In this document: piece by piece, positions 43,977 to 51,583 of the stretch | How the letters are laid out: each line of letters starts with the position of its first letter | Position numbering within the stretch: position 1 is the first letter of the stretch | Assembly (NCBI RefSeq): GCF_025802015.1 | Contig: NZ_JAOYFC010000004.1 | Span: forward strand, 1 to 64,000 | DNA: 64,000 nucleotides | Source: Falsihalocynthiibacter halioticoli | GTDB lineage: Bacteria; Pseudomonadota; Alphaproteobacteria; Rhodobacterales; Rhodobacteraceae | Direction of reading: 5' to 3' | Position numbers and translations under genes: made by a program | Notes under the pieces: model-generated | The model's database searches: none | What the model saw: only the letters and a program-made list of their open reading frames with translations | Told to the model about the DNA's origin: nothing

Positions 43977-45387
43977 TGTCCGGCGACACCTCCCCGTTTA
44001 GAAAGAATACTTTCGGACTAAGGTCAAAACGCAGCTTATTCGCCAGACAGCTTTCGTGCAAAATTCCCGCTGCGAGAGCGGTGTTCTTAACAACTTGGCT
44101 CACCTCGGCATCTTTCAAACCAAGGCTTGTTGAAAGCCAATCGTAAATCGGTCCTTGTGACTGAAGGTCTTGATTAAGCGCAATCAAGCGTTCGTACACT
44201 TTGCCGTCGAAATGGCGCAGCTTTTCGAGCATCTGCGTCGTCTTTGCAAAGTTTGCATATGCCACCCGTCCGCCAGCATCATTGTCATTCAGATTTGTGC
44301 GGCGCAGCAAGATAGCGCCAGACGGGATATCACCATCGTTGATCTCGTGATGCTTGGCTTTCTTGTGCTCAAGTTCACCATTTTCGGTCCAGTAATAATA
44401 GGGCGTGAAGTCTATGTTTCCGACACGGTCCTGCTGGCTAAAAATAAAATCCAGCAGCACGATCTCAGAGAGTTCGCGCATCCAATAGACCATCTGCTCG
44501 CGAGAAACATCAGGGCCCAAGTCGCGATTGATCTGACTGTCACGCCGCCCTTTGGCAAGCCCTGTATCAATTGCCTCTACCAATGGAGCATCTTTTCTAA
44601 GCGCAAGGAACGCGGGTGTCTCTTGGAAGTCCAAGTTCTGTCCTTTTCCCCATCCTGACTTACGCGTCCCGTTGATTTCTGATCCGTATCGATGGCCCGG
44701 GCTTAACGTCAGAATGCCGTAGATTTGCTTGCGATCAGATGTGAAAATATCGTCCGTCGGGCGGTATGAAGACGGGTTTGCTTCTGCGTCAACGAGGTGT
44801 TTCCACCCTGCATAGTTCATGCGCGCGGAGCGATTATGTCCCGATAGCGAAAGCCCCGGTCGCGCCACCTCCGAGGTATGCATGGTGGCATCCATAGATC
44901 GCCAAACCGAGACTGGAACTTTTACCGTCATGTCGAAGTAACGCGAGAAGTGGTAGTAAAGCAAAGAGGAGGCTGAATAAGTTCCGCTTGTCCCTTCTGC
45001 ATTCATGGTCAGCTTGAATTTTGCCAAGCTGTCTTTGGCAAGGTCGCGGGCGGACTTGCCTTCTTTACATGCATTGCGCTCAAAGGCTGTTCGATCGTTC
45101 GCATATGGCCCATCGGTGATGTCATAGACCATCATCCCGGGGCTCGTGCTCCATGTCTTGGGACAGAGTGCAATATCGGCGGCATAAAAATCGAGCGCGC
45201 AAAACGCGGCTTCGTCTTTGGTGTCGTCCTTGGAATATGTGCCGTTGGGGATTTGGGCTATCTGAATACAGCGTTCAGTTATGCCGTTGGGGCTTGAATA
45301 GTCCGTTGCATTGCCAAGGACAGCATCCGTCGCAAACGCAGGTTTCAGGGCAAGGCCCACAAGGGCAAAGGCAGCGGTGCGGAGCAT
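43954..45387 (-). CDS. exported protein with FAM20C/HipA-like kinase motifs
   Basis: A 477-residue protein from ATG 45387, chosen for GAGGGA nine bases upstream and a signal peptide (AAFALVGLALKPAFAT). An N-terminal region contains SSLLYYHFSRYFDMTVKVPV, resembling the N-lobe of HipA/FAM20-type kinases. The C-lobe has IVLLDFIFSQQDRVGN (Asp320-Arg-x-x-Asn324, catalytic-loop-like) and then LLRRTNLNDNDAGG (Asn367-Asp-Asn-Asp370, DFG-like metal site). FAM20C has the same order: D..MDR...N then DNG. Six cysteines in the mature part suit an oxidising compartment. It is the second gene of the operon, after a phosphatase-like gene and overlapping a phosphoesterase gene. Kinase activity is inferred from motifs only. 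Confidence 0.6.
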   Translation of the reverse strand: MLRTAAFALVGLALKPAFATDAVLGNATDYSSPNGITERCIQIAQIPNGTYSKDDTKDEAAFCALDFYAADIALCPKTWSTSPGMMVYDITDGPYANDRTAFERNACKEGKSARDLAKDSLAKFKLTMNAEGTSGTYSASSLLYYHFSRYFDMTVKVPVSVWRSMDATMHTSEVARPGLSLSGHNRSARMNYAGWKHLVDAEANPSSYRPTDDIFTSDRKQIYGILTLSPGHRYGSEINGTRKSGWGKGQNLDFQETPAFLALRKDAPLVEAIDTGLAKGRRDSQINRDLGPDVSREQMVYWMRELSEIVLLDFIFSQQDRVGNIDFTPYYYWTENGELEHKKAKHHEINDGDIPSGAILLRRTNLNDNDAGGRVAYANFAKTTQMLEKLRHFDGKVYERLIALNQDLQSQGPIYDWLSTSLGLKDAEVSQVVKNTALAAGILHESCLANKLRFDLSPKVFFLNGEVSPDIVDCGAL

Positions 45388-45406
45388 CAAGCTTGTATTC
45401 CCTCTA

Positions 45407-46051
45407 TTATTTTGGGCAAATCGCGGCGCGTTCGGCTTCGGAGATTTCCAAGGATGAATTGAGTTTGAACCGCTCAAACTTGGCGTCAATCCAAGCGTCA
45501 CAGCCGTTTGCACACGGAGCGCCGTTTCGGGCTTCATCCCAATAGCTTTTTGCGCGTTCCTCCGACCAACCACAGAATTGAACCAGCGCCATTGCCGAAA
45601 GCGCGCCCGATGCATGGACACCCCACATGCAATGAACCAGAACCGGCCCCTTACTGGGAGCCTTGATCGTTTCATAGATCGCCTGCATCACGGCGTCTGG
45701 TCTCGATGATCGCGCAGAACCGTAATCTAGCGAACTTGAGCCGCATGAAGTTGCGCCATATTCTGTGTTCTTTCCAAAATCAGCGTAGAATGCTGTTTCG
45801 AACCCGCTTTCACAAAGCTCGACCCGTTGGGCGGTGGACATTCCTGTGCGGTCTTTATCGCCCCCCGAAAAACCAGCGCGATACAATACACCGGATAGAA
45901 CCGGGCGAAAAAAGGTCATTCCTTCAGGGGCCGCGTCGGAGTTGCGCACGAGCATCGCACTTTCACTCGGTCCACCAGAACGCGATGTAACATCCGCATG
46001 GCCCGCTGACGCAAGTATGCAAAGGAGGAAACCTGTAAGCGTATTTCGCAT
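45407..46051 (-). CDS. exported tyrosine-phosphatase-like protein with altered P-loop
   Basis: A 214-residue protein with a Sec signal peptide (TLTGFLLCILASAGHA). It resembles dual-specificity/tyrosine phosphatases: VLSGVLYRAGFSGG, a strand and helix with VLVHCMWGVHASGA, and FCGWSEERAKSYWDEA. The P-loop normally reads HCxxGxxR(S/T). Here it is H140-C-M-W-G-V-H-A147-S, so the nucleophile Cys141 is kept but the phosphate-binding Arg is Ala. This predicts weak or absent catalysis, perhaps phosphate binding or a pseudo-phosphatase role. First gene of the minus-strand operon; the kinase-like gene starts 19 bases after its stop. Confidence 0.75.
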   Translation of the reverse strand: MRNTLTGFLLCILASAGHADVTSRSGGPSESAMLVRNSDAAPEGMTFFRPVLSGVLYRAGFSGGDKDRTGMSTAQRVELCESGFETAFYADFGKNTEYGATSCGSSSLDYGSARSSRPDAVMQAIYETIKAPSKGPVLVHCMWGVHASGALSAMALVQFCGWSEERAKSYWDEARNGAPCANGCDAWIDAKFERFKLNSSLEISEAERAAICPK

Positions 46052-46152
46052 CGTATCATCCCATGTTGTCTATCGTCAGTATTGAACACCCTGTGATTTG
46101 CATCAATACACTTGTTTAGGAGCGCTCCTCTCTCTCATCCGTTCAAGGTGAT

Positions 46153-46773
46153 TTAGTCAATGCGTTTTGCCACGACAAATGGGCTCATGCGCGAGTTTGA
46201 GAGATAGCCGCTTTCCACGATCTCGAACCCTGCGTTCTTAATAAACTCAATTAGTTCGTTACGGCTTAATTGCGTTACGCGCGGGGCCACGCCGAGCAAT
46301 GACAAAACGCGAACCAACTCGCGAAGGGCGATAAACTGGTCTTTTACACAGACGGTTTTTGAGATGAGTAAACCACCCGGTTCAAGTTGGCTGTGAACAG
46401 AATTCAAAACCGCAGGTATGTCATCCACAAGATGTAAAAGGCTAAATGCAAGAATGACGTCAAAGGAATGTTCGCCGACGATCTCTGTCGCATCCGCCCG
46501 TCGAAATACGACGTTCTTTGGCGCCTCAGCAGATAGCTTGCGGTTGGCGATATCGATCATTCCGGAGGAGATATCCGTGCCTGTAAAATGGGCGCAACTG
46601 TTCGCAAGATTGAGCGCAGTGCTGCCAGTTCCGCAACCAATTTCCAAAACGCGATCCGTGGGCGAAAGGAGGGCCTGCACGCGTGTGAGTTTGGCTTGAT
46701 AGGCTATGGGGTCAGCAATTGGTTTGGCAGCATAGCTCGGTGCTTTGCGATCCCAAAATGCGGGCGATGTCAT
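46153..46773 (-). CDS. class I SAM-dependent methyltransferase
   Basis: A 206-residue protein with VLEIGCGTGSTALNLA (motif I), FTGTDISSGMIDIA, RRADATEI, FDVILAFSLLHLVDD and QLEPGGLLISKTVCVKD. A short form of the UbiE/small-molecule type. The ATG overlaps the stop of the DUF2306 gene (ATGA), so the two are co-translated and likely controlled by the divergent LysR protein. Substrate unknown. Confidence 0.85.
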   Translation of the reverse strand: MTSPAFWDRKAPSYAAKPIADPIAYQAKLTRVQALLSPTDRVLEIGCGTGSTALNLANSCAHFTGTDISSGMIDIANRKLSAEAPKNVVFRRADATEIVGEHSFDVILAFSLLHLVDDIPAVLNSVHSQLEPGGLLISKTVCVKDQFIALRELVRVLSLLGVAPRVTQLSRNELIEFIKNAGFEIVESGYLSNSRMSPFVVAKRID

Positions 46774-47426
46774 GATTTGGCTCCAATTTCGATAGGGGAG
46801 AATTTTGACTTAGAACGGATAATGGCTTCAGCAATTATTAGGTTGATCGTCCAGCCAAGGGGCAACAGCACGGAGCTGGCCACAGGGGTTAAGACGCCCG
46901 CGATGGCGAACCAAATACCTATCAATATCGCTTGTGTGCTTCCGGCAACGCCGATTGCGAATGCACGGATCATCCAAGCGCGATGTTTGGATTTTTGTCC
47001 TAAGGTTATGGACCGAACCGCCAATAGTACGGATCCCAAAAGCGCGACAGCAAACAAAACCCTTAGTGCATCAGAGACTTTGGTGGCCAATGGGCCAGTA
47101 GGGAAGCCGACAATCAACCAAATACCCGTTGCCGCGCTAATCACTGCAGACACCGCAGCGACACGCCCAATGAACATGTGCCATCGAAGAAACCTCTGAC
47201 GTAACGGCCGAGAAAACTGAAAAGACGCTAGAACCAAAAACAATGACCCGAAGAGGATATGCGTGATGAGCACAAGTGGAAACTCCGCGAACCTTTCAGC
47301 GCCTTCCTTTGTATTTGCGCCATAGTTCACAATTGCGAGCATACGATTGGTCGTCGCCGCAATGGGGATGAGGCTAATTGTAATAAGCAACGTTGGAGTG
47401 AGCCACGGGGTTTCTCGAATTCGCAT
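46770..47426 (-). CDS. DUF2306 membrane protein
   Basis: A 218-residue protein from ATG 47426, selected for AAGGAG six bases upstream; the frame extends 43 codons further without a site. Six hydrophobic helices with the DUF2306 landmarks: FPLVLITHILFGSLFLVLA, RFLRWHMFIGRV and KHRAWMIRAFAIGVAG. The conserved His and Arg residues in these helices recall haem-binding or ubiquinone-linked membrane proteins, but the family has no proven function. Divergent from a LysR gene with 83 bases between starts. Confidence 0.82.
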   Translation of the reverse strand: MRIRETPWLTPTLLITISLIPIAATTNRMLAIVNYGANTKEGAERFAEFPLVLITHILFGSLFLVLASFQFSRPLRQRFLRWHMFIGRVAAVSAVISAATGIWLIVGFPTGPLATKVSDALRVLFAVALLGSVLLAVRSITLGQKSKHRAWMIRAFAIGVAGSTQAILIGIWFAIAGVLTPVASSVLLPLGWTINLIIAEAIIRSKSKFSPIEIGAKS

Positions 47427-47501
47427 ATCTGTCTCCTTTGTAGAGAGCCTAGATATGCAGATATCGTATGAATATTGCCGAATTTTGAACTTTTGATATA
47501 C

Positions 47502-47515
47502 GTTCATGTATGAAC
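47502..47515 (+). promoter_or_regulatory. palindrome over the LysR start codon
   Basis: GTTCAT-GT-ATGAAC is a perfect inverted repeat that includes the ATG of the LysR gene at 47510. A regulator bound here would block its own translation start region and sit about 75 bases from the divergent start. Candidate autoregulatory site only. Confidence 0.4.
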
Positions 47516-48409
47516 TGGCAGGCGATATCTTTTGATTGGAACCAAATCCGCGCATTCCTTGCGACGGTTGAAGAAGGCTCGTTCAGCGGTGCGGCGCGCG
47601 CGCTGAACTCAACGCAGCCAACAATTGGGCGGCAGATAACTGGTCTCGAATCCGCGCTTGGCCTTTCGTTATTCGAGCGAACAGTTCGTGGTCCAATCCT
47701 AACGGACGCAGGGCAAGATCTCGTCGATCACGTGCGCACAATGGGTGAAGCTGCCTCGATGATTGCAACAGTTGCGACGGGGCGCTCGACCGATTTGTCA
47801 GGTGAAGTGTCTGTTACATCTAGCGATTTGATGGCCTCGTCCATTCTGCCGGCGATCCTGTTGGAGCTACAAAAGTCGTCTCCCGGTATTCGGGTTCAGA
47901 TCGTCGCATCCAATGACATACGAAATCTTGGGCAGCGCGAAGCAGACATTGCAATTCGACATGTGCGTCCCGAACAACCTGATTTGATCGCAAAGCATAT
48001 TGGCGACTTTCGAGCGAATTTTTATGCTGCTACATCCTATTTTGACCATGTTGGGCGACCAAAACTCGCCCGTGATCTCGGCGAGCACCGGTTTGTAGGG
48101 AGTTCGGATTTCACACGTATCATCACAATGCTCAAAGAGCGGGGTGTTGATACAAAACCAGAGAGCTTTGTCACCTACACTGACAGCGGATCAGCGATGT
48201 GGGAAATGGTTAAGGCTGGGATTGGGATAGCACTGCTGCCTGAAGCCTTGGGAGAAGTCGAACCGCAAGTTGAGAAAGCTCTACCTGACTTTCCGTCTTT
48301 TTCGTTTCCGGTCTGGCTCGTCACCCATAGAGAGCTGAAAACAAACCGAAGAATCCGGCTCGTATTTGACGCGCTTTCCAGAGGGTTAGCGCAAGCTTCA
48401 TCAAGGTGA
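47510..48409 (+). CDS. LysR family transcriptional regulator
   Basis: A 299-residue protein: winged helix-turn-helix at about residues 10-68 (FLATVEEGSFSGAARAL, QPTIGRQITGLESALGLSLFER) followed by the periplasmic-binding-like effector domain (SGEVSVTSSDLMASSILPAI, YTDSGSAMWEMVKAGIGIALLP). It is divergent from the DUF2306/methyltransferase pair, the usual LysR arrangement, so it most likely regulates them. The effector is unknown. Confidence 0.9.
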   Translation: MNWQAISFDWNQIRAFLATVEEGSFSGAARALNSTQPTIGRQITGLESALGLSLFERTVRGPILTDAGQDLVDHVRTMGEAASMIATVATGRSTDLSGEVSVTSSDLMASSILPAILLELQKSSPGIRVQIVASNDIRNLGQREADIAIRHVRPEQPDLIAKHIGDFRANFYAATSYFDHVGRPKLARDLGEHRFVGSSDFTRIITMLKERGVDTKPESFVTYTDSGSAMWEMVKAGIGIALLPEALGEVEPQVEKALPDFPSFSFPVWLVTHRELKTNRRIRLVFDALSRGLAQASSR

Positions 48410-48531
48410 AGTTAGCGGATAGAAAATGGCCTCATCGCGAGGCGAATTGAATTTAACTGATTGCTTTTCCTTGGTGACAGGACTGAGCGTGACTGCTTAA
48501 ATGGCCAAAATACTCTTCATGAGGTGGCGAT

Positions 48532-49446
48532 ATGACTGGCATTCCGGCGAGCATTGATGACACGCTCGCGCGCTTGTCTGAACAGGGCTATGTTTGCGGG
48601 CGCGATCTTGGCACGGTTGCTTTTCTGTCTCTAAAACTGGGCAAGCCGCTATTTCTTGAAGGGGAAGCGGGTGTAGGTAAAACCGAAATTGCCAAGGCGC
48701 TTGCCGCCATGCTGGGGCGAAAACTTATCCGCTTACAATGCTACGAGGGGCTGGATGCAGCTTCGGCAATTTATGAATGGAATTTCGCTGCCCAGATGAT
48801 CGCAATTCGCTCTGCGGAGGCGTCAGGTGGGGCCAGCCGGGACGAGTTACAGACGGAACTATTCTCGCAAGATTACTTGATTAAGCGCCCGCTTTTGCAG
48901 GCGATGGAACCGCATTCAGAGGGGCCGCCGATCCTGCTAATTGACGAGGTCGACAGAACGGATGAGCCTTTTGAAGCATTTCTTCTAGAGGCGCTTTCTG
49001 ATTTTCAGGTGACCATTCCGGAGATCGGGACGGTAAAGGCCGAGGAACCTCCTATCGTCGTTCTTACGTCGAACCGGACTCGCGAGGTGCATGACGCGCT
49101 CAAAAGGCGGTGCTTGTATCATTGGGTCGATTATCCTGCGTTTGAACGTGAACTGGCCATCCTTCATGCGCGAGTGCCTGATTGCGCTGCGACACTGTCA
49201 AAAGAGATCGTTTCGTTCGTTCAGGCCCTGCGCGGCGAGGATCTTTTCAAGAATCCGGGAGTTGCTGAAACCATCGACTGGGCGCAATGCCTGATCGCGT
49301 TGGATGCTGTGGCTCTATCCCCCGATGTCATCTCTGAGACATTGGGCGCGCTTTTGAAATATCAGGATGATATCGCCAAAATCGCGGGCTCCGAAGCAAC
49401 GCGCATCCTGAACGAGGCGCGTCAGCAATTGGCACAGGCGTCGTGA
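48532..49446 (+). CDS. coxD: MoxR/CoxD-type AAA+ ATPase
   Basis: A 304-residue AAA+ protein: Walker A GEAGVGKTEIAKAL at about residue 45, Walker B ILLIDEVDR, sensor VLTSNRTREVHDALKRRC. In cox clusters this MoxR-like ATPase acts with the VWA protein CoxE in maturing the molybdenum-copper or related active site. GAGGTGGCG precedes the ATG. It begins a plus-strand run: coxD, coxE three bases later, then a small frame and coxSLM. Confidence 0.87.
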   Translation: MTGIPASIDDTLARLSEQGYVCGRDLGTVAFLSLKLGKPLFLEGEAGVGKTEIAKALAAMLGRKLIRLQCYEGLDAASAIYEWNFAAQMIAIRSAEASGGASRDELQTELFSQDYLIKRPLLQAMEPHSEGPPILLIDEVDRTDEPFEAFLLEALSDFQVTIPEIGTVKAEEPPIVVLTSNRTREVHDALKRRCLYHWVDYPAFERELAILHARVPDCAATLSKEIVSFVQALRGEDLFKNPGVAETIDWAQCLIALDAVALSPDVISETLGALLKYQDDIAKIAGSEATRILNEARQQLAQAS

Positions 49447-49449
49447 TCG

Positions 49450-50679
49450 ATGCAAACGCTGCACGAAACCGATGGGCGGCTGGTTGAGAACATCGTCCAT
49501 TTCGTGCGGGCGTTGCGCAAGGCGGGCCTGAAGGTCGGTACGTCACAAGTCAAAAGCGCGATTTCAGCTGTTGCTGCGGCTGGGTTTACCAAGCGAGAAG
49601 ACTATTACTATGCACTGCGCGCGACCTTGGTAACGCGGCCAGAGCATCTGGAAGTCTTTCATCAAGTCTTTCAGATGTTTTGGCGCGATCCCGAATTTCT
49701 TGAGCGAATGGTGCGCTCGATGCTGCCCCTAATGCAAACGATGGCGCAGGAAGAAAATGCGCCAAAACCCGCGCAGAAGCGTGCCGCTGAGGCTCTGTGG
49801 GATGGCAGCTCCCAGCCTCAAGACCAACCCGAGCGCGACGAGATCGAAGTCGACGCGCAGCTAAGCTGGTCGGAAAATGAAATTCTCCGCGATCAGGATT
49901 TTGAGCAGATGAGCGTGGGGGAACAGGAAGACGCGGCCAAACTGATCCGTACGCTTTCGCTACCGGTCTCTCCGCTCAAAACACGGCGGTTTCAATCATC
50001 CAACATAGGCAGGCGTCCCGATACGCGCGCCGTTTTGCGCCGTTCGCTGCGCAAAGGGGGCGAGATAGATCGCCTATCTTTGAAGGTGCCGAAACGCCGC
50101 CCGCCCAACCTCGTTGCGATCTGTGATATTTCCGGTTCGATGGCGGTCTACTCGCGCATGATGATGCACTTTGTTCATGCGCTTACTTGGGCTCCCGCGT
50201 CAGAATGGGGGCGGGTGCATGGCTTTACCTTCGGCACGCGGCTTACCAACATCACGCGGGCCTTGGCGCACAAAGATGTTGATCAGGCGCTTGAGGCATT
50301 GGGAAAAGACGCGCCTGATTGGCAGGGCGGCACGCGAATTGGCGAGGCCCTTTTTCGGTTCAACCGCGACTGGTCGCGGCGGGTGCTGGGGCAGGGCGCT
50401 GTCGTGCTTCTAATTACCGACGGGTTGGAGCGCGGCGAGACAGAGTTGCTGCAAACCGAAGCCGCGCGGTTGGCGCGGTCCTGTCATCGCTTGGTCTGGC
50501 TCAATCCCCTGCTGCGGTTTGACGGTTTCTCGCCGCAAGCCAAAGGCATTCAAACCCTTCTGCCTCTCGTTGACAGCTTTCATGCCTGCCACTCTCTCAA
50601 CAGTCTTGCTGATCTTGGTGCAGCTTTTGCGACAAGTGGTGACAAACGGCGATACGAGGCAATTCTGCGATCATATTGA
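49450..50679 (+). CDS. coxE: CoxE-like VWA domain protein
   Basis: A 409-residue protein with an N-terminal helical region and a VWA domain that carries the MIDAS-like ICDISGSMAVYSRMMM near residue 230, then GTRIGEALFRFN and VVLLITDGLERG. This is the CoxE family, which works with the MoxR-like ATPase in metal-cofactor maturation of cox-type hydroxylases. It follows the ATPase gene after three bases, so they are translationally linked. Confidence 0.88.
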   Translation: MQTLHETDGRLVENIVHFVRALRKAGLKVGTSQVKSAISAVAAAGFTKREDYYYALRATLVTRPEHLEVFHQVFQMFWRDPEFLERMVRSMLPLMQTMAQEENAPKPAQKRAAEALWDGSSQPQDQPERDEIEVDAQLSWSENEILRDQDFEQMSVGEQEDAAKLIRTLSLPVSPLKTRRFQSSNIGRRPDTRAVLRRSLRKGGEIDRLSLKVPKRRPPNLVAICDISGSMAVYSRMMMHFVHALTWAPASEWGRVHGFTFGTRLTNITRALAHKDVDQALEALGKDAPDWQGGTRIGEALFRFNRDWSRRVLGQGAVVLLITDGLERGETELLQTEAARLARSCHRLVWLNPLLRFDGFSPQAKGIQTLLPLVDSFHACHSLNSLADLGAAFATSGDKRRYEAILRSY

Positions 50680-50761
50680 TCGGAAACTGAAAATTCTTGC
50701 TAAGAATCAATCGGTACCTATTATCGACTGGTATGCACATTTCTAACTTCCGCCACCTGTC

Positions 50762-51034
50762 ATGGAAATGATTGGCAGCTATCGAATAAGAAAGCTAGAC
50801 GAAGTCGTTTTGGCGGCTTTGAACAGTGCGGAACTGCTTGAACGTGACATCCTTAAATACAATGAAATAGCGAGCCGATTTTTTGGCTTCAAAGTCGAAG
50901 TCGGGGCTCCGGCGAAGGTGTTGATAGGAGGCAAGCTCAACAGCTTGATCAACGCCGTAGCCATTAATCAAAACAACGCTTTTTCTGAAAATTTTCACAA
51001 GCAATTAGCCAACACAGACCCGCCGGGAGATTAG
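50762..51034 (+). CDS. small protein, unknown function
   Basis: A 90-residue soluble frame between coxE and coxS. It has regular helical character (VVLAALNSAELLERDILKYN) and no known motif. There is no clear ribosome binding site before the ATG. It could be a real accessory gene or a chance frame; cox clusters often have coxF or coxG nearby, but it resembles neither. Confidence 0.35.
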   Translation: MEMIGSYRIRKLDEVVLAALNSAELLERDILKYNEIASRFFGFKVEVGAPAKVLIGGKLNSLINAVAINQNNAFSENFHKQLANTDPPGD

Positions 51035-51089
51035 CTCCGGCGGTCATTGAATATGCGGGCAACAAGACCCGTTCCAAAGGGAGGATTAA

Positions 51090-51563
51090 ATGACCAACAT
51101 TAAAATGACAGTGAACGGCAAATCCGTCAGTGGGGAGGTTCCCGACGAGACTTTGTTGTCGGAATTCCTACGCGAAAATCTACGCCTGACCGGCACGCAT
51201 GTTGGGTGTGACACAAGCCAGTGCGGAGCCTGCGTCGTTCATGTGAACGGCAAGGCATTGAAGGCCTGCACAACGCTCGCGGCATCGCTGGAAGGCGCAG
51301 AAGTCACCACGATTGAGGGTCTTGCCAATGGTGGCGAGTTGCACCCGATGCAACAGGCATTCAACGACAATCATGGCCTGCAATGCGGCTTCTGTACGCC
51401 CGGTATGATCATGACCAGCGTCGATATGGTGAACCGCTACAAGGCCGAGGGAAAAGAGCTCACCGAAGAAGCGATCCGCGACGAACTTGAGGGCAATATT
51501 TGCCGCTGCACTGGATACCATAACATCGTGAAGTCGGTTGAAGACGCCGCCGCGAAAATGTGA
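51090..51563 (+). CDS. coxS: molybdenum hydroxylase iron-sulfur subunit, CoxS-like
   Basis: A 157-residue protein with two [2Fe-2S] sites. The plant-type site uses Cys40, Cys45, Cys48 and Cys60 (HVGCDTSQCGACVVH). The second uses Cys99, Cys102, Cys138 and Cys140 (LQCGFCTPGM, NICRCTGYHNI). It passes electrons between the molybdopterin and FAD subunits. GGGAGGATTAA precedes the ATG, the same leader found before coxM. The gene order S-L-M is that of form II clusters. Confidence 0.93.
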   Translation: MTNIKMTVNGKSVSGEVPDETLLSEFLRENLRLTGTHVGCDTSQCGACVVHVNGKALKACTTLAASLEGAEVTTIEGLANGGELHPMQQAFNDNHGLQCGFCTPGMIMTSVDMVNRYKAEGKELTEEAIRDELEGNICRCTGYHNIVKSVEDAAAKM

Positions 51564-51583
51564 ACAAACCGGAGGACATGAAC

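Noticed and set aside
42993..45675. Large antisense frames over the kinase and phosphoesterase genes
   Set aside because: They are shadows of well-supported genes with signal peptides and motifs on the minus strand.
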